A stretch of 64,000 bases of DNA. Source: Lamellibrachia columna (Eukaryota; Annelida; Polychaeta; Sabellida; Siboglinidae). The position numbers and the translations under genes were made by a program. How positions within the stretch are numbered: position 1 is the stretch's first letter; each line of letters starts with the position of its first letter. Shown here in pieces: positions 47,398 through 58,786 of this stretch. Location of the stretch: NCBI GenBank assembly GCA_963662155.1, contig OY759272.1, forward strand, positions 44,516,962 through 44,580,961, in the 5' to 3' direction. The notes beneath the pieces were generated by a model. The model was not told the origin of the DNA, ran no database searches, and saw nothing but the letters and a program-made list of their open reading frames with translations.

Positions 47398-50319
47398 TTA
47401 TGATGGCTCTCCGTTTAAAAATCTCAGCGCTTGAGGATAGAAACTATTGTTAAATCGCGTCGTTTTAGTTTTTATGCTACGGTAGCGCTTACCGGAGGGA
47501 AGGAGTTCAAACAGATGGTTGGCTGGATGATATTCGTCTTGTACAATGCGCTTGGATTTGCGCAAACTGCGAGATAGATAAAGAGATCTGATGGACGGCA
47601 TATTTAACCCGATTAGTTTAGAGGCGTACTTGACGACTGATTCAATTTGATTAATTTCATCTTGGCTGGCGCGACCAAACCAGACAGTGATAGAAAATGA
47701 CAAGACACTTTCAATAACTGCGCGGTAGAAACGTGTTAATATTGCTTGAGATAAGCCGAATCGTTTGAGGTGTCTAAGGAAGTACATGCGTTTTTGTGCT
47801 TTTTTAATGATGCCAATCGTGTTATTACACCAGGAAAGATCTTTAGAAATAGTCGAACCCAAAAATGTTACAGAGTCGGCTTGTAAAACTTCAGTACCGT
47901 CAATGACAAGGGGGTGGATGGGTGTTTTCTTTTTGCGAAAATCAATGATCATTTCCTTCGTTTTGGATATGTTTAGTACCAGGTTGTTGTTCTTACACCA
48001 GCCGACCAGTCTTTGAACTTCCTCTCTATACACAGACTCGTTAGCATTGTTGACACAGCCAATTACAGTGGTGTCATCCGAGAACTTAACCACGCGAACA
48101 GATTGGTTACCAGATACACAGTCGTTTGTAAAGAGAGTGAAAAGGAAAGGAGAAAGCACGCAGCCTTGTGGGGCACCAGTGTTAAGAATAACAGGTTTGG
48201 AGAGAGAGTTTTTGACCTTGACAGATTGAGGCCTGTGAAGAAGAAAGTTGAGAGTCCAGTGACATATGGCAGGATGCACATTCAGAGATACAAGTTTATC
48301 AAACAACTTCACAGGAATTATGGTGTTAAAGGCCGAGCTAAAGTCCATGAAAAGAATCCTCGCATAAGTGCTCGGTTGTTCCAGGTGATTCATAACATAA
48401 TGTAAACCTAAGGCAACTGCATCGTCCACAGATCTGTTAGTTTGATAAGCAAACTGGTGAGGATCCAATAGACCGGCCGTGGAAGATTTCAGATAACGGA
48501 GCATAATATGTTCGAAAACTTTCATCGCAACTGAGGTAAGTGCCACTGGACGGTAATCGTTCATGGTAGAGACTTTAGCCTTCTTGGGAATAGGTATAAT
48601 CACAGAAGTTTTAAAACACGTTGGAACTATGCACTGTTGTAAAGATGAATTGTAGATGTCAGCGAATACTGGAGCAAGCTGATCGGCACAATTCTTGAAT
48701 GTATATGATGAGATGTTATCAGGACCCGAAGCCTTGCGCGTACTCAGTCGCTTGAACAATGTCCGCACGTCAGCAACGTTAACGGTGAAAGGCGGCGACA
48801 GCGGAGTGTCTGTGGGTAGGGGGCGCTGTTCCGGCGATGTGTTTAACTTGTCAAATCTGCTGTAGAAGTCGTTTAGTTGGTCGGGGAAGGACGGATCGGC
48901 GTTGTAAATGGCTGAAGCGCTTGGTTTATACTGTGTAATTTGACGTAACCCTTGCCATACAGATCTGGTGTTGTTGGAAGCAAATTGGTTTTCAAGTTTG
49001 CGTTTGTATTTGTACTTGGCCGAACTAATCGCCTTGCGCACTGCGTACTTGGCTCTCCGAAATTCTTCCCTGTTGTCGCTAATGAACGCTGAGTTTTTCA
49101 TGGCTAGCTTCTGTTTAATGTCCCTGGTAAACCATGGTTTGTCGTTGCCATATACTGTAACTAACTTACTTTCGTAGCAGGTTTCTTCACACCAGCTGAT
49201 GTAGGCAGTAACTGTGTCAGTGTACGCGTCGAGGTCGTGGCAGGAATCTTTAAACATTTGCCAGTCCGTGCTGTCAAGGCAAGCTTTCAAAGCAATCGTT
49301 GAGTCAGCAGTCCGCTTTCTCACTGTCTTGGTGGTCGGTTTTATTGTTTTTAACTTCTGACGGTATGTAGGAATCAATACGACTGTAGCGTGATCTGACT
49401 CACCCAACGGAGCCCTGGTGGTCGCCCGGTAAGCGTCCTTGAAGATGGTGTAGCAGTGGTCTAGAGTTTTATTGTTACGAGTGGAGCAATTAACATGCTG
49501 TTTGTATCGGGGTAGAACTTTCTTCAGATTAGTGTGATTGAAGTCACCCAGGATGATGATGACACTATCAGGGTACGTTGTTTCTGCTGCCAACACGCGG
49601 GTAGTCAACTGGTTAATTGCACTGGTTGCATTCGCGTCGGGCGGAATGTAAACACCCATTAAAACAACACTGCAGAATTCCCTCGGCGAGTAGAACGGTT
49701 TGCAGTTAACTGTGAGTGATTCAAGTTCAGGAGAACAGGAAGAGGACACAATAGTTGAGTCATTGCACCACCGATGATTGACAAGGAAGCATATTCCACC
49801 ACCCCTTTCTTTGCCCGACAGTTCGCTTGATCTGTCGGCTCTAAGCAAAGTGTGGCCCGGTGGGGTAACGGCAGCGTCAGGTGTCAGTTGGTCAAGCCAT
49901 GTCTCAGTGAAGCACAAAAAGGAAGAGTCCTTGAATTCACGTTTGAAAGACAATAGGTGGAACAGTTCGTCTGTTTTGTTCTTGAGCGAGCGCACGTTAG
50001 CGAGAACAATAGCAGGAAGTGGTGGTCTAGAGCCGCGCCGACGAAATCTGCACAGTGCCCCGCCTCGTCTGCCCCGTTTGCGAGCGCGATGAAGCGTGGC
50101 GTGGTGGATTTCAGAAGTAGGTCGAGTAGAATTGATCACGGGAAAAACGTTCTCAGAGGCAAAGTTAGGTCGATAGTCCTTATGCATTGAATCCAGAATA
50201 TTCAGCAAATGTTCACGCTCATACCTGTGCATGGTAGCTGTACTAGCCGCTAAAACAGCAAGTGAAATCACACATACAATCACGCATCGCCACAACGTGT
50301 CGCCATACACCGGCGCCAT
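47398..50319 (-). CDS. LINE endonuclease-reverse transcriptase ORF, 973 aa, uninterrupted
   Basis: I start at ATG 50,319 (aag ATG g, strong Kozak) rather than the upstream TTG, which lies in flanking DNA. Residues 9-26 are hydrophobic (RCVIVCVISLAVLAAS) and 78-98 are Arg-rich. An APE-type endonuclease follows: ANVRS (107-111), CFTETW (136-141), LGDFNH (257-262) and SDH (308-310). The reverse transcriptase has SVIIPIPKK (about 572), MDFSSAFNT (658-666), GAPQGCVLSP (715-724) and FSDDT (746-750); the Asp residues at 659, 748 and 749 are the expected catalytic triad. The C-terminus has the KRYRSIKTKTTRFNNSFYPQ block common in L2/Rex1-type elements. It would nick target DNA and prime reverse transcription from it. 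No ORF1 is present. No stop or frameshift, so likely competent or very recently so. Confidence 0.93.
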   Translation of the reverse strand: MAPVYGDTLWRCVIVCVISLAVLAASTATMHRYEREHLLNILDSMHKDYRPNFASENVFPVINSTRPTSEIHHATLHRARKRGRRGGALCRFRRRGSRPPLPAIVLANVRSLKNKTDELFHLLSFKREFKDSSFLCFTETWLDQLTPDAAVTPPGHTLLRADRSSELSGKERGGGICFLVNHRWCNDSTIVSSSCSPELESLTVNCKPFYSPREFCSVVLMGVYIPPDANATSAINQLTTRVLAAETTYPDSVIIILGDFNHTNLKKVLPRYKQHVNCSTRNNKTLDHCYTIFKDAYRATTRAPLGESDHATVVLIPTYRQKLKTIKPTTKTVRKRTADSTIALKACLDSTDWQMFKDSCHDLDAYTDTVTAYISWCEETCYESKLVTVYGNDKPWFTRDIKQKLAMKNSAFISDNREEFRRAKYAVRKAISSAKYKYKRKLENQFASNNTRSVWQGLRQITQYKPSASAIYNADPSFPDQLNDFYSRFDKLNTSPEQRPLPTDTPLSPPFTVNVADVRTLFKRLSTRKASGPDNISSYTFKNCADQLAPVFADIYNSSLQQCIVPTCFKTSVIIPIPKKAKVSTMNDYRPVALTSVAMKVFEHIMLRYLKSSTAGLLDPHQFAYQTNRSVDDAVALGLHYVMNHLEQPSTYARILFMDFSSAFNTIIPVKLFDKLVSLNVHPAICHWTLNFLLHRPQSVKVKNSLSKPVILNTGAPQGCVLSPFLFTLFTNDCVSGNQSVRVVKFSDDTTVIGCVNNANESVYREEVQRLVGWCKNNNLVLNISKTKEMIIDFRKKKTPIHPLVIDGTEVLQADSVTFLGSTISKDLSWCNNTIGIIKKAQKRMYFLRHLKRFGLSQAILTRFYRAVIESVLSFSITVWFGRASQDEINQIESVVKYASKLIGLNMPSIRSLYLSRSLRKSKRIVQDEYHPANHLFELLPSGKRYRSIKTKTTRFNNSFYPQALRFLNGEPS

Positions 50320-50323
50320 CTTG
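50312..50323 (-). promoter_or_regulatory. YY1-like motif over the LINE start codon
   Basis: CAAGATGGCGCC reads on the - strand at the extreme 5' end and includes the ATG. It is one base off the YY1 consensus CAAGATGGCGGC. In mammalian L1 a YY1 site near the 5' end sets the transcription start; a similar role here is inference. Confidence 0.45.
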
Positions 50324-50333
50324 AAAAAGGTTA

Positions 50334-51640
50334 GAGGTTTAACATTCAACTTGTTGCTGCGTTCGATCAGAATCGTCCAGGCATGACGTATATTTGATGT
50401 CCTCGACAGTCAAAAAAACACAATGCCATGGTTGGGCAACCTAAACTGACTTTGCCATGTGCTGTCAGGGCTATCAAACATGACATAACTAGAAACACGG
50501 GGGAAGGAGTTGTAGACCGAACTGGCCCAGGTATACGGGTGGCTGTCTTGCCCCAGGGTGCACCAAGATGGCTTTTTGGGGTATTTTTACTGCTGCAAAT
50601 GTTCATCCTTTTATGGTCGTCGGCACACTGCTTCAAATGTTCATCCTATCAATCCACTATTATTCAACAGATGTGTAATATAGATGTAATGTTTGGTCGA
50701 GTTAGAATGATGTATATATTTGGAATGGAACCATTGGTTGATTCAGACAGAAAAGGAAGCTATTTAATTAGACAGGTTTTCTTACACCTATGTGTAACAA
50801 GATATTTGTAAATTGTGTTTGTAACATATTCACATGGCCTGCATTAAGAGAAACTGTAGAAAAGTTGTCCCATTCATTTATTTGCCTTTGGGAGGATGAA
50901 ATGACGACGTCTGTTAATATCATTCCAGACCCCCTTGCATCTCTCATGAGGAGGACATCACCACGAAGAAGTGAGTTGGTTGTTGTGCATCCATCAGCTG
51001 AGATTTTCTAAGAAGCATATGGTAAGTGATCGAGGAATATATATTTAGATTTCATTAGTTTATTCTGTTCTGTGATCATATGCTGGAGCTTCCTTAGCTA
51101 ATTTAGGTGAAAATTAATTAATTTGCTTTTGCTATAATTGATGAAACCATGAAAGAGACGTATCACGTTCCATCTAATCGTATTTTAGCGCCTTTGTTTT
51201 TAAAGACGTCTGTTTAGATATACACAGTATTGACGGTTTCATGTAAAGTCTCTCAATCCCGCTCAGCCTAAAAAATTGTATGGTAATTAGACTGAATTAA
51301 TATTACACCATTAATTATTTCAATACTATGCGGGAAAGTTCATTTTGGCAAAAGTGTACCCTGTACGTGAAAACGCCCACATACAAATGTATTTATTATT
51401 ACCTTTGTTAAATTTAATGTATGTAAATGTTATAACTTATTATATTATTTTTAAAATAACGTTGCAGTCGGGGGTCCAACAAAATGAATATATTGCCACA
51501 TGGTTTCTCCTGGAAGTGTTTAAGGACAATCAGTGCAGACCGTTCTGGCGACATAGCAAATGATCAAGTGTTGACTGAATTTATACCATTCAGTGAACCA
51601 TGTGTAGGTGTTAAATCTGTTATTGACCAGACATGAGCGG
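50334..51640 (+). other. Middle of unit C after the LINE: unassigned sequence
   Basis: Counterpart of 26,530-27,840. Unit C alone has gacccccttgcatctc at 50,927 in place of a 15-base longer string in A, B and D, a private deletion. Confidence 0.5.
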
Positions 51641-52120
51641 ATCTACACACTGGGTAGTGGGTCCAGGAAGTGTATGGAAGGAGACCATTCCCTTGCTGAA
51701 GCTATCTGCCGCATTTGATACCATTGGTCACAGGACAACTTATTAATAGTGTGTCATTGTGGTGTGGCATATCTGGAACAGAGCTGGTTCTCATAAAATT
51801 TAACTGATAGATACAAAAGAATGAAGATAGCGAATTGTCTCTCAGCTGCCCTCCCTACTTCACGTAATGTTCCTCAGGATGTTTCACTCTCTACGCTACT
51901 ATACTTGGCTCTGTTATCCAACGTCACAACTTGGATCACCAAGTGTATGCTAATAAATCACAGACCTATGCTATTTTGGCTACACGAGATACAAAATCAC
52001 TTCCAAAACTAGCTCAGAGATTGTCTCCACAAAATCTTCCATTGGATGACAGAGACCACATTAAAGTTAAATGCAAGTAAATCCGAGTTTGTTATTATTG
52101 GTGGAGTAAATTTGGCATGT
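51640..52120 (+). pseudogene. Degraded CR1-like RT fragment, unit C
   Basis: Same fragment as 27,840-28,330, with the same stops and frameshifts. Confidence 0.75.
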
Positions 52121-53002
52121 TTATTTGAATCGATTATGTGTGCACAATATGTTGCAAGACGTTTCTTGAAGTGTCAGACTTTAGACTGCATGTAGAGAAG
52201 CACAGTTAAATCAAAACGTGTGGAAAGCATTAGCTTAACAGTGTCACCTGGCAGTTCTTCGAAGAGAACAAATTTGCATGTGTGCTGGAGTGCCACAAAA
52301 CACTAATATTATATAGCCTTTTTGTTTTGGGAGTGACGTAGAGTGATATAATGAAAGCATTGATTTACTAAAATGCAAGGAAGCACATCAACATAATAAT
52401 TGACATGTAATTGATTACGGATTGACAGACGTTGGCTAGGATGACAATAAAACTGATGCCGATTGACCAACTAATGCGAATCGAGAATAATAACCTTTAT
52501 CTGAATATGTAATGATCGATGTTCTTTTGTTTAAAAAATAAGAGACCAATGACGTGAGTGACACTTAGCAGTATCTGCTATTTGGTTGCACCTCCTATCG
52601 GTCGGTGGAGAGACCAATCCACAGTCACCGAATCTCTTACAGTTGCGTATCGAGCAGCTCTCAGGGGAGAGATATGTCGGCCCCCAGACGCTAGTAGTTC
52701 TCCACCAAAACCACTGACAATCCCTATGTGTTGAGCTATCAACTTATCTTATGACAACGCGACTACCCGTTTATATAGTAGGTACACCCTTTTTATGTGA
52801 ATTTGTGGTGTGAACTCTTGAAACATGTTAACTTTACATTTAACTGATATAACAACTATTAATTAAACAATTTAGTTAATTAGAATGTTTCTTATATGGC
52901 ATAGTTCATGTTGTAATGCAGCAAAGTGTATAACATGCATAAATAATATTACTAGTCTATGTTATTGATATTGAATTATGCAGATCTAGTGGTGAAAATT
53001 AT

Positions 53003-53038
53003 GCCCATGCGCCGGAAGTGATCACTCTAAAATGGCGT
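53003..53038 (+). promoter_or_regulatory. NRF1-like + ETS + YY1-like motif cluster, unit C
   Basis: Identical to units A and B across all three motifs. Confidence 0.45.
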
Positions 53039-54409
53039 CTACTGGAATGTTGGCCGTGTAATTGATATCAACAACCCTACAAAACCCTGTCTTAGGAATA
53101 CAACACACTCCAAGTGGAAAAGGTTTATTATATTAGCAACAGTATCATCGAACAGTTGTGTTAACTGGTATGTCTGTTTATTATATATGCATCTAGCAAT
53201 TCCCACCGCCGTTACTTTGTTGAACAAATGCACATAACGGTTACGCTAGCCAACAATAAGCCAAAACGTCTAGAAAGTGTCTCGTCGCCTTGCCAGCAAT
53301 AGTCTAGCCAAATTTTCTTGCGACTAATACACAGTCATGAATTGCATCAGAAGCAGAAAACCATAGTTGTCACTAATAAGTAATCTGTCCCAATACGTTA
53401 TTCCAAACTCCATATGAAATGATCAATCGTTTGTAGAATGAATAAAATAAGTATCAGAATTAATACCATATCAAATATGTGTACTCCGTAGTATAGATAT
53501 TATTGATCTACAAAGCCAAATAATGTTTATACACAAACCTTCCGCATTCTGGTACGTCAAAAAGTCCCTGTTTATAATGAACCTTTTGTTAGTAGCTGTC
53601 TCGAATCACCTCTTTCTTCACCAATTTCGTCCGACTGGCTGTCAACGCAATGCATTTCTACATATCTAGATGAGATCAGCTTTTACAGAGAACACCACAG
53701 GAAGCAAGCAGCGTGTGCTATTGATATACAACGTATGTTGAAACAGATAACATGCACGCCAACACGGATGTAGCACACGAAATGCTATCTTGCACACTCC
53801 TCCATATTTCTCCAATTGATCATTCTTCAGTCATGGAAGGACGTACACCGTATACCCATTTTTGGAAGAAGAATCACCAACTTCGCATGGATTGCTATAT
53901 AAGACCCGCGAAATGCAAGAATTCCCCGCAGGCTGGCTGGTAAACAGGAATGAACCCTTGTGGTCTGTTTTCTGTACTGGCGGAGGTAATCAACGAACTA
54001 CGACAGGCATTGTCCTTGCGCTCGGACGGCGTTGTCCTGTTTGCATCAGATAATCTTTTGCGGCACCACGCATTGACACCTGTCAACGCCCTGAGTGACG
54101 TTGTAATCCTCAGTTAGAAGCGAAATTTCTATGTCGCAATTATTCTGGTATCCTAATTGTATCGACACATGCGTGTTGTACTATTGAGGATACGTAATCG
54201 TTCTGTTTACAGCAATTTTCTCAACACGGTTACACAAAAAAATAATAGTACGCATCTGTTGGTGGACGTTCAGTGTTCTGCTGTAAATGTGACTTAAATG
54301 TGGGCAGAAAAGGACAGCCTTACATTGGACTCCCACGCACGCACGCTTGTATGTTAGAGGTAGGCGGGGATGGTAGCAGACAGGTGGAAGGCAGGCAGAC
54401 AGGCAGGAA

Positions 54410-54790
54410 TATTGCTCTCGTGGTATCCAGTCCTTGGGATTGTTCAAAGTGCTTTACACTTCAAAAACTGTCATAAATGTTCGTTAACAAATCTTCTCCG
54501 GGAAGCAACTATTCTAATTGTATCGACACCTGCATATTGTAGTGTCGAGAATACGTAATCGGGGATGGAAGCAGACAGGGAGGGAGGCAGACAGATACGC
54601 ATGAAAATTATGTTCATTGTATCCAGTCCTTTGTATTGTTCGAAGTGTTTCACACTTCACCCCCTACCACACCTATTCATTCCAACTCCATCTCGAGTTC
54701 TCTGGGAAGCACTCAAGTCATGCTGCAGTTACTGCACGAAGACCATTCATACGTATAATCACCACTGCATATAGCCAGGTACCATTTATA
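54410..54790 (-). mobile_element. Inverted SINE tail copies at the right end of unit C
   Basis: Counterpart of 30,620-31,000, with one extra base in gcactcaagtcatgctgcag. Confidence 0.6.
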
Positions 54791-55190
54791 CAAACGAATG
54801 AGCTGTGGCAACGTTCGGTAAAACAAATTGCCAAAGCTTCCAAACGGCAGCAAGACGGTTCAAACTAGGTTTTTGACGACTGGGAGCCTGACGTTCTATC
54901 TCGAACGTTATCACGCCCAATTCGATGGGAGACAAGGAGACGCGAGGGGGTCAGAGAAGAAGCGAGGGAGGGAGAGGAGGCAGCGCGGGAGGTAGATATG
55001 CCGTTTGTTTGTTAATGCAGACAAGTACAAGTGTGTAGCAATATTTAATATGGCCATGGTTCGCACCACGCTGTAGCTTCCTCATGCGTGTTTCAACAGT
55101 TGCCTGCAAATTTAGCGCGAGACTATCGCGAAGTCGCCCTGGTGATATACACAGTTAGCGGCGTGTAGGAATTACAGAACCACAGTGTCG

Positions 55191-56029
55191 TAGTCTCTCC
55201 CTCTCCCTCTTAATCCCCCTCCCTCTCCATTTCCCTCTCCCTCCCCTCCTTCCCCTTCCTCCCTCCCTCCCTCCCTCTCCCTCTTAATGCCCCCTTCCCT
55301 CTCCATTTCCCTCTCCCTCCCCTCCTTCACCTCCCTCCCTCCCTCCCTTCCTCCCTCCTTTCCTCCCTCCCTTCCTCCCTCCCTTCCTTCCTCCCTCCCT
55401 TCCTCCCTCCCTTCCTCCCTCCCTTCCTCCCTCCCCCTCTCCCTCTCTACCTCTCTCCCCCAACTCCCCCTCTCTCCCCCTCTCTCCCCCTCTCTCCCAC
55501 TCTCCCCCCTCTCCCCATCTCCTCCTCTATCTCTCCTTCTCTCCCTTTCTCCCTCTCTCCCTCTCTCCCTCTCTCCCTCTCTCCCTCTCTCCCGCTCTCC
55601 CTCTCCCCCTCTCCCCCTCTCCCTCTCCCCCTCTCCCTCTCCCCCTCTCCCTCTCCCCCTCTCCCTCTCCCCCTCCCCCTCTCCCTCTCCCCCTCCCCCT
55701 CTCCCTCTCCCTCTCCCCCTCTCCCTCTCCCTCTCCGCCTCTCCCCCTCTATCCCTCTCCCCCTCTCCCTCTCCCTCTCCCTCTCCCCCTCTCCCCCTCT
55801 TCCTCTCCCCCTCTCCCTCTCCCCCTCTCCCTCTCCCTCTCCCCCTCTCCCTCTCCCCCTCTCCCTCTCCCCCTCTCCCCCTCTCCCTCTCCCCCTCTCC
55901 CCCTCTCCCATTCTCCCTCTCTCCCTCTCTACCTCTCTAACTCTCTAACTCTCCCCCTCTCCCCCTCTCCCCCTCTCCCCCTCTCCCCCTCTCCCCCTCT
56001 CTCCATGCCTCTCTCTCCGTCCCTCCCTA
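55191..56029. repeat. Polypyrimidine tract closing unit C (about 840 bp)
   Basis: C/T-only array with a different internal arrangement from unit B, for example more ccctctcccc and no ctctaccc block. The Pro/Ser-rich frames on + and Arg/Glu/Gly-rich frames on - are artefacts. Confidence 0.95.
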
Positions 56030-56146
56030 TTGACGTGCCATCAGGAGTCAATCGTTCCAGCATTCCAGCATTTGCATTTGCATGCGACCCACAAATATTT
56101 GATTTATCAAATTCACAAATGTACGATCAAATGCATGCGTAATTCT
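56030..56146. other. Spacer unique to the C/D junction
   Basis: About 115 bases (ccagcattccagcatttgca, tttgcatgcgacc) lie between the polypyrimidine tract and the ttgaatattta start of unit D. They are absent at the B/C junction, where the tract meets ttgaatattta directly. Confidence 0.7.
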
Positions 56147-56830
56147 TTGAATATTTATTGTTGTTAGATTCACTTTCTCAAGTTCACAACATGCCATTAA
56201 AATAAAGTTCTCTGAAGTGAGCATTATTTTCAACAGGTTATGAAACCGTTGTCTGACCTATGAATCCACTTTCACAAGGTGCTCTTTAAAATTGCTCTGT
56301 AGGTCAACTGGTCAATGCCTGAGCTGTTGTTTATGCAACATGAAAATACCTTCTCGTCTGTAGGTTGATGGCTTCACAGATTTACCTGTTCATTGAAACA
56401 TATTAAACAATGCAGACAAATGACCCCTTGTGTTGTGTTGGCACTGTTGGGGTGGATTCGGTTGGCAGCGCATTGTGTTAGTAAACAGCAGCAGTAATAT
56501 TGACAGATGTGACATTGATGACAGTGGCAATGCCCAAATGACAATAACAACAGTGGCAATGACAGTTGTGGCAGGATGTTTCCAAAGCGCATCAACTGAA
56601 GATTTCCCTCGACAAGCGTTAGCCATTTATTAAAGATGCAAATCAGTAGATGTAAGTACATGTTTTGGTTATGGCAATGGCTGTATACACTATACAAACA
56701 TCTGTTGGGAATTTGTCTATGTGTGTACTCATGAGAAGTTACAAACTTCATACATTTGATTGATTCATCTCTTTCAATATGCTTATGCTTCGCAATATGA
56801 AAAAAATATTTATTCATGATATTTCTACCA

Positions 56831-57050
56831 CACAAAGGTAGAACGCCAGACTTGGCTGACGGAACCCGGGTTCAAATCCAATTGCTGCCGTATCAAAGCT
56901 TTGACAATTTTGTTCCCCCACATTACCACAGTTCCCCCAGCTGTAAATGAGTACCCAGGTACAGACAAGTGTGGAAATGTGAACGAAAAATCTTTGCACA
57001 GTAATTGCAGCATTGCTGAATGCTTCCCAGAGCAGTACAAAAGGTGTGGT
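56831..57050 (+). mobile_element. tRNA-derived SINE, unit D
   Basis: Same as 42,990-43,232, with a further 23-base loss in the tail (aaaggtgtggtgttatg). Confidence 0.8.
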
Positions 57051-57860
57051 GTTATGTTTTGGTAACCAGATTGATTTGGTTAATGTTTTTATTGATACTT
57101 TCACTGTACATCCTTCTTGTCAAAGGATATTTGATTTTTATGAGCATGCTGTAGTCAAGAAGAGTACGTCATTTATATGAGTACAACCATATGGTAAAAT
57201 GCATATTGCTCAAACAGAGATATATATGAGAGATTGATTTTGTAATTTTCCACAGCAGAATACCAAAGTGTGGGTGTGCGAATTATTTGTTTGACGCAGA
57301 TCTACAGATCGATGTAACTTGTGTGTTTATGTGAGACAGGATGAAGGATTCTGCACGCTGCCAATTTTCATGGACTAGTCCGTGTCTGATGGATTTGATT
57401 GATCAGGTGGTCCTCAATGCCAAGGTGCTCAACACTGGCCAGGAGAGCTGCAACAGGATGGTGGCCGCCACCTTCCAGTCCACTATCCAGTTGTGGAACG
57501 TCATGGCCAACAATGATGGCAACATCGTCACACGTGTGATAAGTCAGTCAGTGAGATAGTCGTGTCATGAGAAAAAGGCTCTGGAGAGAATCATGTCACT
57601 GTCATAGACACCAGGTTTCTAAATGGCGCATCATAGTCACACAATACCATGTCTGTAGAGGGTTGCTAAAATTTAGCAAATGTTCTATTGAAATAATGGT
57701 TTTTCTCATAAGCAATTTATACACTGTTTATGAAAATGTTTACCATATTATTAGATATATTAAACATAACTTTTTACCACACTAACAGTGCTTTTCCTCT
57801 TTGTTCACTGCTGTTCATTGGTTAGGGTCAGGTAAAATATTGTCAAGTCACTCTTTCTGT

Positions 57861-58561
57861 TGTTTCTTTCCATACTTTTCTATCGGCCGCCCCTTCTCCA
57901 TCTTTCGATCTTCTCATATCCCACCTCACGCAGTCCTTCGATCTTAGCTGTTCACTTCTCCTTTTCTTGCATCCTTGATGTTTTTCCACCTATCTCTTCA
58001 AATCTCTTTACTAGTATGTGTGCATCCATCCTTACCATGTGGCCTGCCATTCTCACCTTGCTTCTCACCAATCATCATGTTGAACTGTCTTGTTGCATCA
58101 CATCTTTCCTCAGGTCGTTCATCCTTCTTTCGTCAACCCTCTTTGTTCGTGTTATTCGACGAAACCAGAACCAAACTTGCAGCTGCTGTTGTTGTTCTGT
58201 CAACGCCACTGTCTCCAGATACAGATTCAGGCATGCTTGTGTAACATAAGCTCTCAGGACTTTCCTTTTCAGCTTTTTCAAAATGTTTCTCTCCAACATG
58301 ACTCCCTCTACCTTTCCCCGAGCATTCGCTCCCTGTTGTATCCGGCATCGCATCTCTACCTCTGAATGCCCTTCCTCATTAACCATTCCTCCAAGTTACA
58401 CAAAGCAATCCACTTGGTTGATCTCTTTATCATCCAAACTAATCATGGCCAGATCGTTTGCGTGCATCCCCTTCCTGAGAACATCCTTCGTGCTGATCTT
58501 CCTGCTGATTAGTGCCAGCACCATGATAAACAGTAAAGGGTCACTTCCTTGCCTCTAACCG
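57861..58561 (-). pseudogene. Antisense LINE RT fragment in the unit D intron
   Basis: Matches the unit C fragment with a few substitutions. Confidence 0.72.
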
Positions 58562-58630
58562 ATTTTAACTGGAAACTCTTCCGACAAACCAGATCCAACC
58601 ACAACTCTTCTTTTTGTTCTCATGAACAGG

Positions 58631-58786
58631 ACAGGTCTGGGTGTTGCACGCCATGACACAGAACTGGCAGTTAAATCTATCACGGTGGCTGTGCTCAGTA
58701 GGGCAGGCAAAGTCGGGGTGTGGCATTCCTTGGCACTGAACTGGCAGGTAATTCTGTCACGGTGGCTGTACTCACTAGGCAGCCAT
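58631..58786 (+). repeat. Exon-edge minisatellite, unit D (about two units)
   Basis: Same two-unit state as unit C. Confidence 0.8.

Larger units (their letters stand above)
47103..50328 (-). mobile_element. Full-length, intact LINE (CR1/L2/Rex1 group) in unit C
   Basis: The 3,226-bp element on the - strand is flanked by GGTTA at 47,098-47,102 and 50,329-50,333. Units A, B and D read gcatggttagaggttt at this place, the exact empty site with one GGTTA. The 3' end carries a short (TCTTA)n tail of about four units (47,101-47,121 on +) rather than poly(A), as in CR1/L2-type elements. An A/T-rich simple repeat lies in the 3'UTR at 47,285-47,360. The 5'UTR is about 9 bases if the 5' end is complete. 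Confidence 0.95.
42304..56146 (+). repeat. Tandem segmental duplication, unit C (13.8 kb including the LINE)
   Basis: Begins with ttgaatatttatt and about 700 bases of sequence shared with D, only partly present in A. It carries the KCTD3-like exons, a 3.2-kb LINE, then the right half shared with all units. Very similar to D (offset 13,821-13,844); several percent diverged from A/B in its left half only. Confidence 0.93.

Noticed and set aside
50320..50349. Ten-residue upstream extension of the LINE ORF from a TTG
   Set aside because: It lies in the target duplication and flanking DNA, outside the element; ATG at 50,319 has a strong Kozak context.
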